This document shows, in pieces, positions 1-9,423 of a DNA stretch of 64,000 nucleotides; within the stretch, counting starts at the first letter, position 1; each line of letters begins with the position of its first letter. This stretch comes from Planctomycetaceae bacterium (GTDB lineage: Bacteria; Planctomycetota; Planctomycetia; Pirellulales; Pirellulaceae): contig JAEUIQ010000019.1 of assembly GCA_016794985.1 (NCBI GenBank), positions 102,387 to 166,386 on the forward strand, read 5' to 3'. Position numbers and translations under genes: made by a program. The notes under the pieces are model-generated. The model made no database searches. It saw only the letters and a list, made by a program, of their open reading frames with translations, and was not told where the DNA came from.

Positions 1-376
1 TGTTGACCGACAGATTGGGATCAAACGCGCCACGGGCCGAATCGATGCCGGTGTTATTGATTCCAACATCATAGATGGTTCGACCCGACGAGGAAGCGCT
101 CACCCCAGAGAGAACGCGAACCGCGTTCATATTGCCCAAACTTTGATTCAACAGCTCCGACAACGACAGCGGAACTGCCTGTGCGTCCCATTGCGGAGAA
201 ACCACGGTCGCAGGTGCCGGCGTACGGGGGATCCCAGCCGGTCGCAATTGCTCCGGAGATCGAACCGTCAGGGCCCGCTGCTCGGGCATGATTCCCCAGC
301 GAATCTCCTGTGCCTGCGCCGTTGCCAAACAGCCGAGGCACCACAAAATACCGAACGGGAGGTAGCGATTGCTCAT
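1..376 (-). CDS. TolC-family outer-membrane efflux protein, N-terminal part
   Basis: The gene runs off the left edge; 125 codons are visible. The reading starts at the ATG at 376 and opens with a signal peptide (MSNRYLPFGILWCLGCLATAQA). Mature sequence includes a segment SLSELLNQSLGNMNAVRVL followed by an IDSARGAFDPNL motif, which is how TolC-type outer-membrane factors begin in planctomycetes: the first helix, then the residues that precede the first beta strands. It lies 128 bp behind the ATPase of a MacAB-type system on the same strand, so it should supply the outer-membrane channel for that exporter. The family call rests on the short N-terminus and the operon context; the diagnostic helical barrel lies outside the window. 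Confidence 0.72.
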   Translation of the reverse strand, partial: MSNRYLPFGILWCLGCLATAQAQEIRWGIMPEQRALTVRSPEQLRPAGIPRTPAPATVVSPQWDAQAVPLSLSELLNQSLGNMNAVRVLSGVSASSSGRTIYDVGINNTGIDSARGAFDPNLSVN

Positions 377-504
377 GTTGTGAGCTATCGAACGAATTTA
401 GCCGATAATCTAGCCCTAACGGTTGTTTAGGGCGGTCCCCACCAAAACTCGGTCCGGTTGTACCGACAGTAACGAATAAATCTGGTCGCGGCGAGGTGGC
501 AGGC

Positions 505-1233
505 CTACTCGGCAGGCTCCTGATGCAATTCTCGCATCGCGACCTGGAAGTCAGACGTGTCGGCGACAACGGAACCGTCACGCAAAACGATCATTCGGTT
601 GGCATTTTTCGCGACGGTCGGATCATGGGTCACCAAAATGACAGTGATGCCTTGCTGTTCGTTTAGCTCGCGAAACAGGGCAATAACCTCGCGACTCGTC
701 TTCGAATCCAAGTTGCCCGTGGGTTCGTCACCCATCAAGATGGAGGGACTGGTCGCCAAGGCTCGGGCAATCGCCACGCGTTGCTGCTGACCTCCCGAAA
801 GTTGACTGGAATGGTGATAAAGTCGATCGCCCAACCCAACCTTTCGCAACATTTCCACCGCAATTCCGCGTCGTTCTTTGCTGCTCAGACCCCGACGATA
901 CAACAAGGGCAACTCGACATTCTCAACGGCCGACGTCCGGTTTAGCAAATTAAAGTTTTGAAACACAAATCCCAATTGCCGATTGCGAATCTTGGCCCGC
1001 TCGTCCCGCGACATCGTTGCGATTTCTTCGCCATCCAAGCGATAGCTCCCCGAAGAGGGCCGATCCAGGCATCCCAACGTGTTCATCAACGTCGATTTTC
1101 CCGATCCGCTCGGGCCGATCAATGCGACGAATTCGCCACGATCAATATCAAGCGACACTTTGCGAAGCGCATACACGGGGTGGTCGCCCAATTCATAAAC
1201 ACGTTGCACTTCGCGTAATTCAATCAAGGCCAT
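505..1233 (-). CDS. ABC transporter ATP-binding protein, MacB/LolD type
   Basis: ATPase subunit (242 residues) of a MacAB-like tripartite exporter. Walker A GPSGSGKS is at residues 40-47, the Q-loop at about 91-93, signature LSGGQ at 145-149, Walker B ILMGDEP at 165-171, followed by the D-loop and the H-loop in LVTHDP. The TGNLD after Walker B is typical of the MacB/LolD/FtsE branch. The open frame extends 57 codons upstream into the permease gene, but homology begins at MALIELREVQ, so the ATG at 1233 is chosen. The start lies 35 bp behind the permease stop. It energises export by the adjacent permease; the substrate (antibiotic, peptide or lipid) cannot be told from sequence. Confidence 0.93.
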   Translation of the reverse strand: MALIELREVQRVYELGDHPVYALRKVSLDIDRGEFVALIGPSGSGKSTLMNTLGCLDRPSSGSYRLDGEEIATMSRDERAKIRNRQLGFVFQNFNLLNRTSAVENVELPLLYRRGLSSKERRGIAVEMLRKVGLGDRLYHHSSQLSGGQQQRVAIARALATSPSILMGDEPTGNLDSKTSREVIALFRELNEQQGITVILVTHDPTVAKNANRMIVLRDGSVVADTSDFQVAMRELHQEPAE

Positions 1234-1268
1234 AAGTAGTTTCTGAACATTACCTTGGAACGCGATTC

Positions 1269-2510
1269 TTACTCGTAACGCAACGCTTCGATGGGGTCCA
1301 TCCGACTGGCACGCCGCGCCGGATAGTAACCAAAAAATACGCCCACACCACCAGCAAACAACAACGCGATCACCGCCGCTTGCACGGAAATCACTATGGG
1401 CCAATCTTGCCCTGGGTTGAAATAGTTAATCAACAGTGTCGCGCCAACCGAAGCCGTCGTCCCAAGTGTGACTCCGATGGCACCACCAATTAGACTCAAC
1501 ACAATGGCTTCGACCAAAAACTGATTGAGTATATCTCGACCGCTGGCACCAATCGCCATCCGAATTCCAATCTCTTTGGTCCGCTCGGTCACCGAGACAA
1601 GCATGATGTTCATGATGCCGACCCCACCTACCAACAACGAAATACCCGCGATCGCCGACAACATCAGCGTCAGCACCCCAGTCACTATGCCAAAGGTTTG
1701 TGCGATCTCTGTCGTATCTTGGACCCGGAAGTCTTTGGACTTGCCCGGCTCGATCCGATGCCTCTCGAACAATAACTGATCGATTTGCTTGGTGGCTTCG
1801 TTCATGCGCGTCGGAGAAACGGCTGAAACCAGGATCGCGTTGACATTGTCGAAACTCGATCCCTGCAAGCGTTTGCGGACCGTGGTGTATGGCATCAACA
1901 CGATGTTGTCGCGGTCGTTGCCGACCATGTCGACGCCCTTCTTCTCTAGAACACCCACCACACGAAACGGCACGTTCTTGACCCGAATGACTTGGTCGAT
2001 CGGATTCGCCGTTTGAAACAACTTCGTGACCACCGTATGCCCAATCACGCAAACCTTAGCCCCCGACTTGATATCGTCTTCCGTGAAAAAGTCCCCGGCG
2101 GCCATCGCCCAATTTCGTACCAGAAGATAATCGGCACCGACCCCAGATAATTCGTTGGCGTTCCAGTTCGTGTTCCCGTAAATCAGTTGTCCTTGCGCTC
2201 CCACCAGCGGAGTCGAAGCCAAGACCGCATCGCATTGATTGGCGATCTCCCGACTATCGGCCGCTGTCAATGTAACCGTCAAGGACTGCCGAACCCCTCC
2301 CCGTTGTTGCGATTCAGGAAACACCACGATCACATTTGTTCCCAACGCCATGAATTGGTTTTGCACCAACGCGCTGGCGCTTTGGCCAATCGAGACCATC
2401 GTCGTCACCGCTGCAATTCCAATTACGACTCCCAACACGGTTAGGCCTGCCCGCATCTTGTTCTTGCGCAGGGCCCGAATCGCGACTCGAAATGTATCCC
2501 AGATCGTCAT
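1269..2510 (-). CDS. ABC transporter permease, MacB/FtsX family
   Basis: A 413-residue inner-membrane permease with MacB architecture: one N-terminal transmembrane helix (about residues 20-42), a periplasmic MacB_PCD domain (about 45-240), then three C-terminal helices around 285-310, 335-365 and 375-400. The motif VGGVGIMNIMLVSVTERTKE between the second helix and the cytoplasmic loop is the FtsX-family signature. It sits between adaptor and ATPase genes with 6 and 35 bp gaps and must be co-transcribed with them. In canonical MacB the ATPase is fused to the permease; here it is a separate gene, as in many non-proteobacterial relatives. Confidence 0.93.
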   Translation of the reverse strand: MTIWDTFRVAIRALRKNKMRAGLTVLGVVIGIAAVTTMVSIGQSASALVQNQFMALGTNVIVVFPESQQRGGVRQSLTVTLTAADSREIANQCDAVLASTPLVGAQGQLIYGNTNWNANELSGVGADYLLVRNWAMAAGDFFTEDDIKSGAKVCVIGHTVVTKLFQTANPIDQVIRVKNVPFRVVGVLEKKGVDMVGNDRDNIVLMPYTTVRKRLQGSSFDNVNAILVSAVSPTRMNEATKQIDQLLFERHRIEPGKSKDFRVQDTTEIAQTFGIVTGVLTLMLSAIAGISLLVGGVGIMNIMLVSVTERTKEIGIRMAIGASGRDILNQFLVEAIVLSLIGGAIGVTLGTTASVGATLLINYFNPGQDWPIVISVQAAVIALLFAGGVGVFFGYYPARRASRMDPIEALRYE

Positions 2511-2516
2511 CGGTAA

Positions 2517-3818
2517 TTACTTTTTCACTCCGGTGACCAATTCCATGCCCTCGGTAACTTCGCCAGATTCCACGACGGTGTAACGACTATCGGAGAAGCC
2601 AATCTTGACTTCAATTGCTTGCAACTGATTGTCTTTCACGATCCAGACATGCCGAACATTAGAAGTTTTGACCTTATCGGCCCCGTCCGTCGCTACTTCA
2701 TCGGCGTTGCCCGCGGCCTCATCACCCACTTTCTCTTCGGCCTCGACCACCGCTTCGGATTCCCCTTTGGCATCCCGATTCCATTGGGATCCATCCAGCA
2801 ACTTGCGGTCGGCTTCGCGAACCAAGGCAATGTTCTCAGGATAATAACGCAAGGCCGTGTTCGGGATCTGCAAAACATTCTCGACGCTTGATACTTCAAA
2901 GCTCAACTGTGCCGTCATGCTGGGCAACAATTTCAGTTCGGGATTCTCCGTCGCGACAACGACCGGATACGTGATCACATTCTGCAACTCGGTCGCCTCG
3001 TAGCGAATTTGCTCGATGCGACCCACAAATTTATCACCTGGGTACGCATCCACGGTAAATGAAACTGGAAGTTGTTCGTCGTAGGCCCGCCGAATCAGCC
3101 CAATGTCCGATTCATCCACTGTGGCAAAGACATGCAGCTTTTTGCGTAAATCGGGCGCAACGACAAATAGTTCAGGAGTTTGAAACTGGGATGCCAGCGT
3201 CTGCCCGGGATCAATCTTTCTGGCCAGAACAACGCCATTGACCGGCGAACGTATGTCGCAATAGTTCAAGTTGGTCTGCGAGTTATTCAATTGCGCCTGC
3301 GCCTGCAAGATCGAAGCCTTGGCTACTTTCAACAATGCTTCTTGCGCAGCAAACTCCGCCTTGAGCCCATCCAATTCTCGATCCGAAAGATAGCGTTCAT
3401 CCTTCTCCCGAAGCCGAAGCCCACGCTCAAGGTTGTTCTTGGCCAACAAGAGCTGCGCTTCGACGCGCACGACCTCTGCTTCACGCGTCGTCAATGAAGC
3501 TTGATCACGGTCCACCGCAGCTTGATACAACAAGGGGTCAACCTTGGCCAATAACTGCCCTTCCGTAACCTCATCATTAAAGTCCACGTGCAATTCAACA
3601 ATCGGTCCCGAAACAAACGCACCGATCGACACTTTCAGAACTGGTTCGATCTTGCCCGTGGAATTGATAATCCGCTTGGCATCGCCGCGAATCACTTTTG
3701 CTGTTTCCCAAGTCGGCTTATTCCGCTCACGGAAATAAGTCATCGCTGGTTGGTACGTGGCCCACCCCAAACCGACGATCACCAACAGGATCACGACCGT
3801 CTTGACTAAAAAACTCAT
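2517..3818 (-). CDS. Periplasmic adaptor of the exporter, HlyD/MacA family
   Basis: A 433-residue membrane-fusion protein. It has an N-terminal anchor helix (FLVKTVVILLVIVGLGWATY), a first biotinyl-lipoyl half around residues 55-95 (GAFVSGPIVELHVDFNDEV), a coiled-coil hairpin (about 100-175) rich in Ala, Gln, Leu and Glu, the second lipoyl half (RSPVNGVVLARKIDPGQ), and beta-barrel and membrane-proximal domains. It bridges the permease to the TolC-like channel. Within the membrane-proximal part lies an acidic, low-complexity insert of roughly 45 residues (around 340-395, Glu/Ala/Asp/Lys-rich) that ordinary MacA proteins lack. It is the first gene of the operon; the 255 bp upstream (3819-4073) contain no gene and probably the promoter. 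Confidence 0.92.
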   Translation of the reverse strand: MSFLVKTVVILLVIVGLGWATYQPAMTYFRERNKPTWETAKVIRGDAKRIINSTGKIEPVLKVSIGAFVSGPIVELHVDFNDEVTEGQLLAKVDPLLYQAAVDRDQASLTTREAEVVRVEAQLLLAKNNLERGLRLREKDERYLSDRELDGLKAEFAAQEALLKVAKASILQAQAQLNNSQTNLNYCDIRSPVNGVVLARKIDPGQTLASQFQTPELFVVAPDLRKKLHVFATVDESDIGLIRRAYDEQLPVSFTVDAYPGDKFVGRIEQIRYEATELQNVITYPVVVATENPELKLLPSMTAQLSFEVSSVENVLQIPNTALRYYPENIALVREADRKLLDGSQWNRDAKGESEAVVEAEEKVGDEAAGNADEVATDGADKVKTSNVRHVWIVKDNQLQAIEVKIGFSDSRYTVVESGEVTEGMELVTGVKK

Positions 3819-4073
3819 GTATTGCTCACCAATGACCCAAAATCGACGTTGACGGCCAAAAACAACTCAGAGACGAAATCCCCGGAAAATGCTTCTTGGT
3901 AACCTGCAGCCACGTCGCTCCGTACCCAGAAAAATCCGGCGAAGTTCCCAAAATTGAACCAATCAATTTCCAATCCAACCGGAACATTCTAGTTGCCAGT
4001 CCAGGTCCGGCAATTGCTCAGTAACCGAATGAAACACTACGTAAAACCACGGAATCCTTCAAGAATTTTACGA

Positions 4074-5141
4074 TCAAGCCCTCGCTAGATAATCCTTAAC
4101 CGGCTTGCGAGTCATGAAAATGAGGAGGAGCGTTGGGTAGATCAGAAAAAAGAACATCACGACACTGCCAAAAATCAACATCGATCCAGCCTCGTGACTA
4201 ATTCGGCGCGGAGCGTCGAAACCGTAAAACAGAACGACCCCGGTGTAGACCTGGAAAGAAATCGACAGCAAGTTCAAGATGATTGACCCAATACTGTAAC
4301 TAACGGACAAATCCCGACCCTTTTCTTTGCCCATCAACAGCAAGATTCCCGCCGCGACCAGCACGAATGTGAGCAACGCCCCCAACACAATGATGAAGAT
4401 TTGATACTGCACATAGCCAGTCTGTTCATAAATCAAAACCAACGAACTGTCCGATCGCTCAAAACGACTGATCGATGGCTGACCAGGTATTCGAACCTCT
4501 TGGCGTTGTTGACCACTTAACCCGGGCCCAGTCAACAGCCACATCAATAAACCCGCCACCCACGCCAAACTGAAAAAACTCATAATCAGATTGGTGACGC
4601 CGAAGAATACAATCGAAATTGGTTTTCGAGGACCGCTTGGGACCGGGCCCCCGGCTGGAAATCCCGAATAAGGCTGGCCATAAGCTGGCTGCCCATAAGC
4701 TGGCTGGCCAAAGCCAGGTTGGCCGGCGACCGGCTGACCATAAGCTGGTTGACCATAAGCTGGTTGACCATAAGCTGCCTGAGGATAGCCGGCCTGAGGA
4801 TAGCCGGCCTGAGGATAGGGAGTCGCGGCAAATGGAGCCTGCGGGTAGCTCGCAGGCGAATCAACGGGCTGGTCGGCTGCTACTTGAGAATAGGCTGAAG
4901 GCGCCGAAGACGGCCCGCTACCGGCTGGAACCCGTGGCACTTGGACCGGTGGAGGTTGAACTTGAGGCGGTTGAACTTGCGGAGGTTGAACTTGAGGCGG
5001 CTGGCTTTCCGGGATTTCCGAGAAGATCGGAACCATGGCGGGCGTTGGCCCTGAGCCCTGCCCCTTGGTTTGAGGCTGCCTCTTTTCCGGCGAACTTGAA
5101 TTCCGCGGTTCCTTCGGATCGGGCTGTGACGGGGCTGCCAT
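4074..5141 (-). CDS. Pro/Gln-rich tail plus multi-pass membrane protein
   Basis: A 355-residue protein of unknown function. The first about 175 residues are disordered: a charged Pro/Ser/Lys stretch, tandem QPPQV pentamers (about residues 47-67), then degenerate AGYPQ and YGQPA pentapeptides to about residue 165. The remaining half is hydrophobic with about four membrane helices (near 178-200, 245-270, 285-312 and 325-347) separated by a short extracytoplasmic segment. This architecture, a Gln/Pro/Tyr-rich cytoplasmic tail on a small four-helix membrane domain, is common in planctomycetes and actinobacteria but is not functionally assigned. It is monocistronic, with the tRNA-Leu gene just upstream on the same strand. 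The repeats make slippage-driven length variation likely. Confidence 0.8.
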   Translation of the reverse strand: MAAPSQPDPKEPRNSSSPEKRQPQTKGQGSGPTPAMVPIFSEIPESQPPQVQPPQVQPPQVQPPPVQVPRVPAGSGPSSAPSAYSQVAADQPVDSPASYPQAPFAATPYPQAGYPQAGYPQAAYGQPAYGQPAYGQPVAGQPGFGQPAYGQPAYGQPYSGFPAGGPVPSGPRKPISIVFFGVTNLIMSFFSLAWVAGLLMWLLTGPGLSGQQRQEVRIPGQPSISRFERSDSSLVLIYEQTGYVQYQIFIIVLGALLTFVLVAAGILLLMGKEKGRDLSVSYSIGSIILNLLSISFQVYTGVVLFYGFDAPRRISHEAGSMLIFGSVVMFFFLIYPTLLLIFMTRKPVKDYLARA

Positions 5142-5215
5142 AAATCCTCCTCGCGCCAGAAGTATTAAATCTGAAAGAAGCTACCCGCGAACGCAAAAAT
5201 AGAAAGAAAGTTCAA

Positions 5216-5297
5216 TAGCGGCGAGAGGACTCGAACCTCCACTCCCAGAGGGAACTTGATTTTGAATCAAGCGCGTCTGCCATTCCGCCACGCCGCC
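5216..5297 (-). tRNA. tRNA-Leu(CAA)
   Basis: An 82-nt cloverleaf reads on the minus strand. The acceptor stem GGCGGCG pairs with CGCCGCT (one G-U), the discriminator is A, and the D-arm begins TGGCGGAATGGCAGACGC as in leucine tRNAs. The anticodon stem CTTGA/TCAAG encloses the loop TTCAAAA, giving anticodon CAA, which reads UUG. There is a long class II variable arm, then a T-arm GGAGG/TTCGAGT/CCTCT. The 3' CCA is not encoded. No integrase or attachment-site duplication is visible next to it. Confidence 0.95.
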
Positions 5298-5354
5298 GAA
5301 TGAGTTGTCCATTCTAGATGAAGAGTTCGTAAATCAACAAGCCCCCCAAGGTTG

Positions 5355-8300
5355 CTATTGGTTTCGCAATAATTGCAGCAAATTGCCTTGCATGGCCCAT
5401 CGTCCGATCCACTGAGCGGCTCCCCAACCAATCAAGGCAATTGCCCCCAACGCCCCCCCCAGCCAAACCAGAGGAACTTCAGCCGCTCCAACCCATAAAT
5501 GCGGCAAGATCCCAACGGCGGCACTGATGGAGCCGACTCCAAATCCTAGCCCCAAGAGCCAATTCGTCTCGCGGGTCACTAAATTCTGAATCCTGGACAC
5601 GGGGAATCCCAAAGCTTGCATCAGAGCCAATTCACGCCGGCGTTCGAGGATTGACCGAAACTGGGCGACGACCAATCCGACCGTTCCCAACAGCAATCCC
5701 AACGACCCAAGACTCTGGAAGGCACTCAAGTAGGTGTTTTGAACGGCGAGATAGTTCGCGAGTATCTCTTCAGTTCGTCGGACTTGCCATCCCGTCGCCT
5801 GAAGTGACCTCCCCAAATCGTTTAGCTCGTCTTTCGCGTCCGCCGTGGATGCATTGATCAAGTAGTAGCGGTATCCCGAATTGCGAGGAAAAAGCCGCAG
5901 AAAGCTTTCCTCGGAAATCAACAAAGCCCCTTGCAAAACCGAATTGTCTAACAAACCAACCAGTTCGAATTCGACTTCGCCTGCCCCAGGATAATTGACT
6001 TTAAACCTCGTGCCGGGAAGGTAGACCTTTAAACTGTACCAAGCCGTGTTTTTGTCGATCACCACTGGAATCGCCGGAGACGGTTCGCGTTGCAACAATC
6101 GCCATGGATTGTCGCGAGATTTTGTCTCGTTCGCCGTGTGCGTCACCCAAGCAAACCTTTTCTGTTCGGACGATTCAAAACAATCAACGAACGCGGCACT
6201 CACACCGAGCACCTGCGGCTGACCGGCCTGGAATGGATTGTTGCAACTGGCGTGTTCCCCATCGTGAAAACGAAATCCGAAAAACTGAACATCCGCGATA
6301 CGGATTGGCGCCTGCGACTCGACTTGGCCTTGCGACAGCAGGCTCTGTCGTACCGTCGGCGAGTTAAGATCCTGCATGATCCCCGTATTTGTTCGGGCAA
6401 CGAACGAAAAACCGGCCGTTCCCCGTTCTGATGGTCCCAAACGAAACGCCGAAACAGCCAAGATCAAAAAAGCGGCAATGCCAACCAACCCCACAATCAA
6501 CAGACTACGTTTCGGCTGCCGAGATACATTCAAGCGTCCCAATTGAGCCCATTCGAATCGAAGCTCATCGCGGGGTTGAAGCAACTTGTGATAGATCCAC
6601 GATAACAAACCAACCAACGACAACATACCTCCAGACATGAACGCCATCGCCTGAGCATCACCCACCACGAACAGTCCCGCAACGGAAGACAGGATTGCCG
6701 TCGAAAACAAGACCACCGACACGCGAGGCCGACTCCACCAGGGCACATCTGCCCCCGAGCCACCATCCTGGTCCCACCTTCCAGACAAAAGCGTACGTAC
6801 GGGAACGGCGGCCGCTTGGCGAATCGACCAGCGCATGACCATGGCACACACCAACAACCCCACGGCACCGCCTATCACGAGACTGCGCCAAGTCCAATGC
6901 AGTTGCAAAAATGATGAAGAAACTGCCCCGACCCACGCCGTTCGCAACAACCAGATCATCACCCCCGCGTAACCAACTCCCACGAGTGTCCCTACCAAGA
7001 CACCACCTAGCGAGGCCAACACCGACTCGGCCCACCACAATCTTCCGACTCGACCAGCGCTGAACCCAACCGCCAACCACAATCCCAGTTCTCGACCTCT
7101 TTGCTGCAAACCCAACCTTACGAACAAGACCAGCAACAACAAGGCGGAGATCATGACGAACATACTGAACAACAGAAACAATACATCAAACGGAGTGGAA
7201 CCTTGTGACCCAGACAAGCCTTGTTTTTTGACCGGCAATATCTGAATCCCGGCATCCAGTGGCTGCTTCGCCAAAGCAGCCATGATTCGATTCTCCAGAT
7301 CTGTCAGTGGTATGGACGGCGCGGGAATTCGATAACTTGTCACATCGCCAAATCGACTTGCCCAGAGTTTCTGCCCGTCAGCCAGTGAAATAAATCCTTT
7401 GGGAGTCGTGCGGTGGTTCTGCCAGTAGTCATCGTCTTGCGGGCGAATTTTGTCAGACGTTTCGAACGGCAAGTCCCAGGCCTCGATCGAGTCCGCATCG
7501 GTTACACCAGGAACCTCGGGGGTCAACCACGGATCATTCGCGATCGTTGGAGGCCGGTCAAAGACCGCTGGTCGCGTTTGCTGTCCTTGGGTTTGATAAG
7601 GCTCACGGGGCTCGGTTAACTCGACAATTCCCGCCAAACGAAACTCGGCCTCGCGTTCGACTTCCTCACCATCGACGGATTCGGGCTCGTAGTACTTGAC
7701 CCGAATCGGGTCGCCTTCGTTGGCCCCCAACTCTTCCGCCGTCCAACGATTGACCAAAATTTCACCCGGCTTGATGTTTGCAATCTGTCGACCGTCAGTT
7801 AACGGGTACCCCGGCATCGCAGCGTCTTGCAATGCACTGACCATAGAAAACGGTACCCCGGGGGCAGACTTCGCGGAGACTTGAATATCATTAGCCAAAT
7901 AGGTCAACACGGATTGATGTTCGATCCCCTGCAACGCCGTTTCCAGAAGTCGCTGTTGCCCTTCGTCAAGCAGCATGCGCGTCGAGGAGAGACTGTAATA
8001 GTCCAATGCCCCCTGTTGCACGTGAATCAACTTGACGCCCGCATCCAAGAGCGTGGGACGGAACGCGAGGACAGCCGCGGCCGCAAGATCTTCCGACACG
8101 ACCGTGGTTGCCGATGTCGAAGTGACCAACAGTGTATTGACCAAAACTTGGTCCGCGCGAACCTGTCGCGTTGCCTCGGGAATGACTCGTTGAGCATGAT
8201 CCAGATTGACATACGCATTCGCCGGAACTTCAGTACTCGGCGACAATCCGAGCCGCCCCACGCCATCATCTTCGATAATCGCGACCAACTTCAGTCGCGT

Positions 8301-8924
8301 CAGGGAACTCACCAGATCGTTCTTCGTAGCAATGAAACTCTCTGCCGGGACATCGCTAGGTTTGCCAATTCGCAGGGCTAAGTTCGAACCAACGTCCGAG
8401 CTTTGCAGCCCCAATCTCGTGGCCGCCGTTTTATTGAGCACAATCTCGGGGCCGGTTGGAACCGGAAAGGCTTCTCGCCCCCAATGCAACCTCGCAAAAC
8501 CATCGTCCACTCCCCAAAAGGCCACCGAAGTAGAATCCGCAGCAACCTGATCGGACTTTGTATCAGCTCCTCGGTCGCTTGCGGAATTCTGCTGTCGCTC
8601 CAAGACCTCTAAAGTGGCCGCCGGAAAATGCAACGCCGGTACACATTCGCGGTACACCGCTTGGAATTCGGGTGTTTTCACCCATTCTGATGGTGTTTGT
8701 CGGTCCATCAATGAAGTCGAGACGATCACTCGCTCAACCGGTCCCAACCGTTGCAGCGTCAACTCGCGCAGCGACCCCCGCATGCTGTCGCCCACCGACA
8801 AAGCGCCCGTCAGCACTGCCACGGTCACCGCCACCGCCAATAACGTGGCCACGTGGATCAGCCAGTAATGACGCAATCCACTCAACACGACCGTAACAAC
8901 ATTCATTTTCATGACTCGCGCCAA
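5355..8924 (-). CDS. Very large FtsX-type ABC permease
   Basis: A 1189-residue permease with two FtsX domains. There is an N-terminal helix (about residues 19-41), a long extracytoplasmic region to about 580, three helices with the central FtsX core (about 585-720), two further helices (about 750-800) and a fifth near 820, a second extracytoplasmic domain (about 850-1055), and a C-terminal helix trio ending around 1170. The RRRELALMQALGFPVSRIQ segment after the penultimate trio is the typical FtsX cytoplasmic motif. Such proteins normally pair with a LolD-type ATPase; none is adjacent here, so the partner may be elsewhere. Start options are the ATGs at 8924, 8912 and 8906; the longest is given. 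The substrate is unknown. Confidence 0.88.
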   Translation of the reverse strand: MARVMKMNVVTVVLSGLRHYWLIHVATLLAVAVTVAVLTGALSVGDSMRGSLRELTLQRLGPVERVIVSTSLMDRQTPSEWVKTPEFQAVYRECVPALHFPAATLEVLERQQNSASDRGADTKSDQVAADSTSVAFWGVDDGFARLHWGREAFPVPTGPEIVLNKTAATRLGLQSSDVGSNLALRIGKPSDVPAESFIATKNDLVSSLTRLKLVAIIEDDGVGRLGLSPSTEVPANAYVNLDHAQRVIPEATRQVRADQVLVNTLLVTSTSATTVVSEDLAAAAVLAFRPTLLDAGVKLIHVQQGALDYYSLSSTRMLLDEGQQRLLETALQGIEHQSVLTYLANDIQVSAKSAPGVPFSMVSALQDAAMPGYPLTDGRQIANIKPGEILVNRWTAEELGANEGDPIRVKYYEPESVDGEEVEREAEFRLAGIVELTEPREPYQTQGQQTRPAVFDRPPTIANDPWLTPEVPGVTDADSIEAWDLPFETSDKIRPQDDDYWQNHRTTPKGFISLADGQKLWASRFGDVTSYRIPAPSIPLTDLENRIMAALAKQPLDAGIQILPVKKQGLSGSQGSTPFDVLFLLFSMFVMISALLLLVLFVRLGLQQRGRELGLWLAVGFSAGRVGRLWWAESVLASLGGVLVGTLVGVGYAGVMIWLLRTAWVGAVSSSFLQLHWTWRSLVIGGAVGLLVCAMVMRWSIRQAAAVPVRTLLSGRWDQDGGSGADVPWWSRPRVSVVLFSTAILSSVAGLFVVGDAQAMAFMSGGMLSLVGLLSWIYHKLLQPRDELRFEWAQLGRLNVSRQPKRSLLIVGLVGIAAFLILAVSAFRLGPSERGTAGFSFVARTNTGIMQDLNSPTVRQSLLSQGQVESQAPIRIADVQFFGFRFHDGEHASCNNPFQAGQPQVLGVSAAFVDCFESSEQKRFAWVTHTANETKSRDNPWRLLQREPSPAIPVVIDKNTAWYSLKVYLPGTRFKVNYPGAGEVEFELVGLLDNSVLQGALLISEESFLRLFPRNSGYRYYLINASTADAKDELNDLGRSLQATGWQVRRTEEILANYLAVQNTYLSAFQSLGSLGLLLGTVGLVVAQFRSILERRRELALMQALGFPVSRIQNLVTRETNWLLGLGFGVGSISAAVGILPHLWVGAAEVPLVWLGGALGAIALIGWGAAQWIGRWAMQGNLLQLLRNQ

Positions 8925-8955
8925 TTGCGGAAAAACCTAAGAGCCCAACAAATCT

Positions 8956-9294
8956 TCAGCCGGACACCCCGGCAGAAAGCCCACGCAGGTATTCCAAGGT
9001 ATAAACACCGGAGTTATGCCCATCACTGAACACCAAGTTGTACGCATAATTTCCTGCGGGCGTCATCCGTACCAGGCTTAACGGCTGCATCTCCGCCTCG
9101 CTGACAATCTGCAAAAGGCGTATCCCCGAACCAGACTTCTTCTGCTCGGCGGCTTTCTTCTCGCGGCAAGTGGCGCAAGGGCAACGATCCCGCAAACTTC
9201 GAACGGTCAAAGATTGAACCCAACCGTCGCTCCAACTAATTTCTAATTCGCGCCCGTCGTTTTGTTTTGTCAATCCAATTGGAACGAAGTCCAT
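8956..9294 (-). CDS. DUF971 domain protein
   Basis: A 112-residue single-domain protein of the DUF971 family, which is related to the N-terminal zinc-binding domain of gamma-butyrobetaine hydroxylase. The order of motifs fits: a WSDG turn (residues 21-24), LRDRCPCATCRE with three cysteines (about 34-45), then GNYAYNLVFSDGHNSGVYT (about 82-100). The family often sits near Fe-S assembly genes, but its molecular role is not established. It starts 130 bp from the divergent methyltransferase gene and ends 31 bp before the giant permease, so it may share a transcript with it. Confidence 0.9.
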   Translation of the reverse strand: MDFVPIGLTKQNDGRELEISWSDGWVQSLTVRSLRDRCPCATCREKKAAEQKKSGSGIRLLQIVSEAEMQPLSLVRMTPAGNYAYNLVFSDGHNSGVYTLEYLRGLSAGVSG

Positions 9295-9347
9295 ACATCA
9301 ACTTCCGAAATGGTTTGTAGGGTGGACTCTATCTCGGTAACTGCCGA

Positions 9348-9356
9348 TGCTATAAT
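9348..9356 (+). promoter_or_regulatory. Extended -10 promoter for the secreted methyltransferase
   Basis: TGCTATAAT matches the extended -10 consensus (TGn plus TATAAT) exactly. No convincing -35 hexamer lies 16-18 bp upstream, which is tolerable for extended -10 promoters. Transcription would start near 9363, about 60 nt before the ATG at 9424. This argues against the longer open frame starting at 9262. Confidence 0.55.
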
Positions 9357-9423
9357 CAAAACAGGCACGGCATGTTTTGGCTACCCAGGAATGCCGAAAA
9401 TTCTCGGTGGAGTTTATCTGATC

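Noticed and set aside
5216..5297. tRNA as an integration site of a genomic island
   Set aside because: No integrase, no duplicated 3' tRNA end and ordinary genes on both sides.
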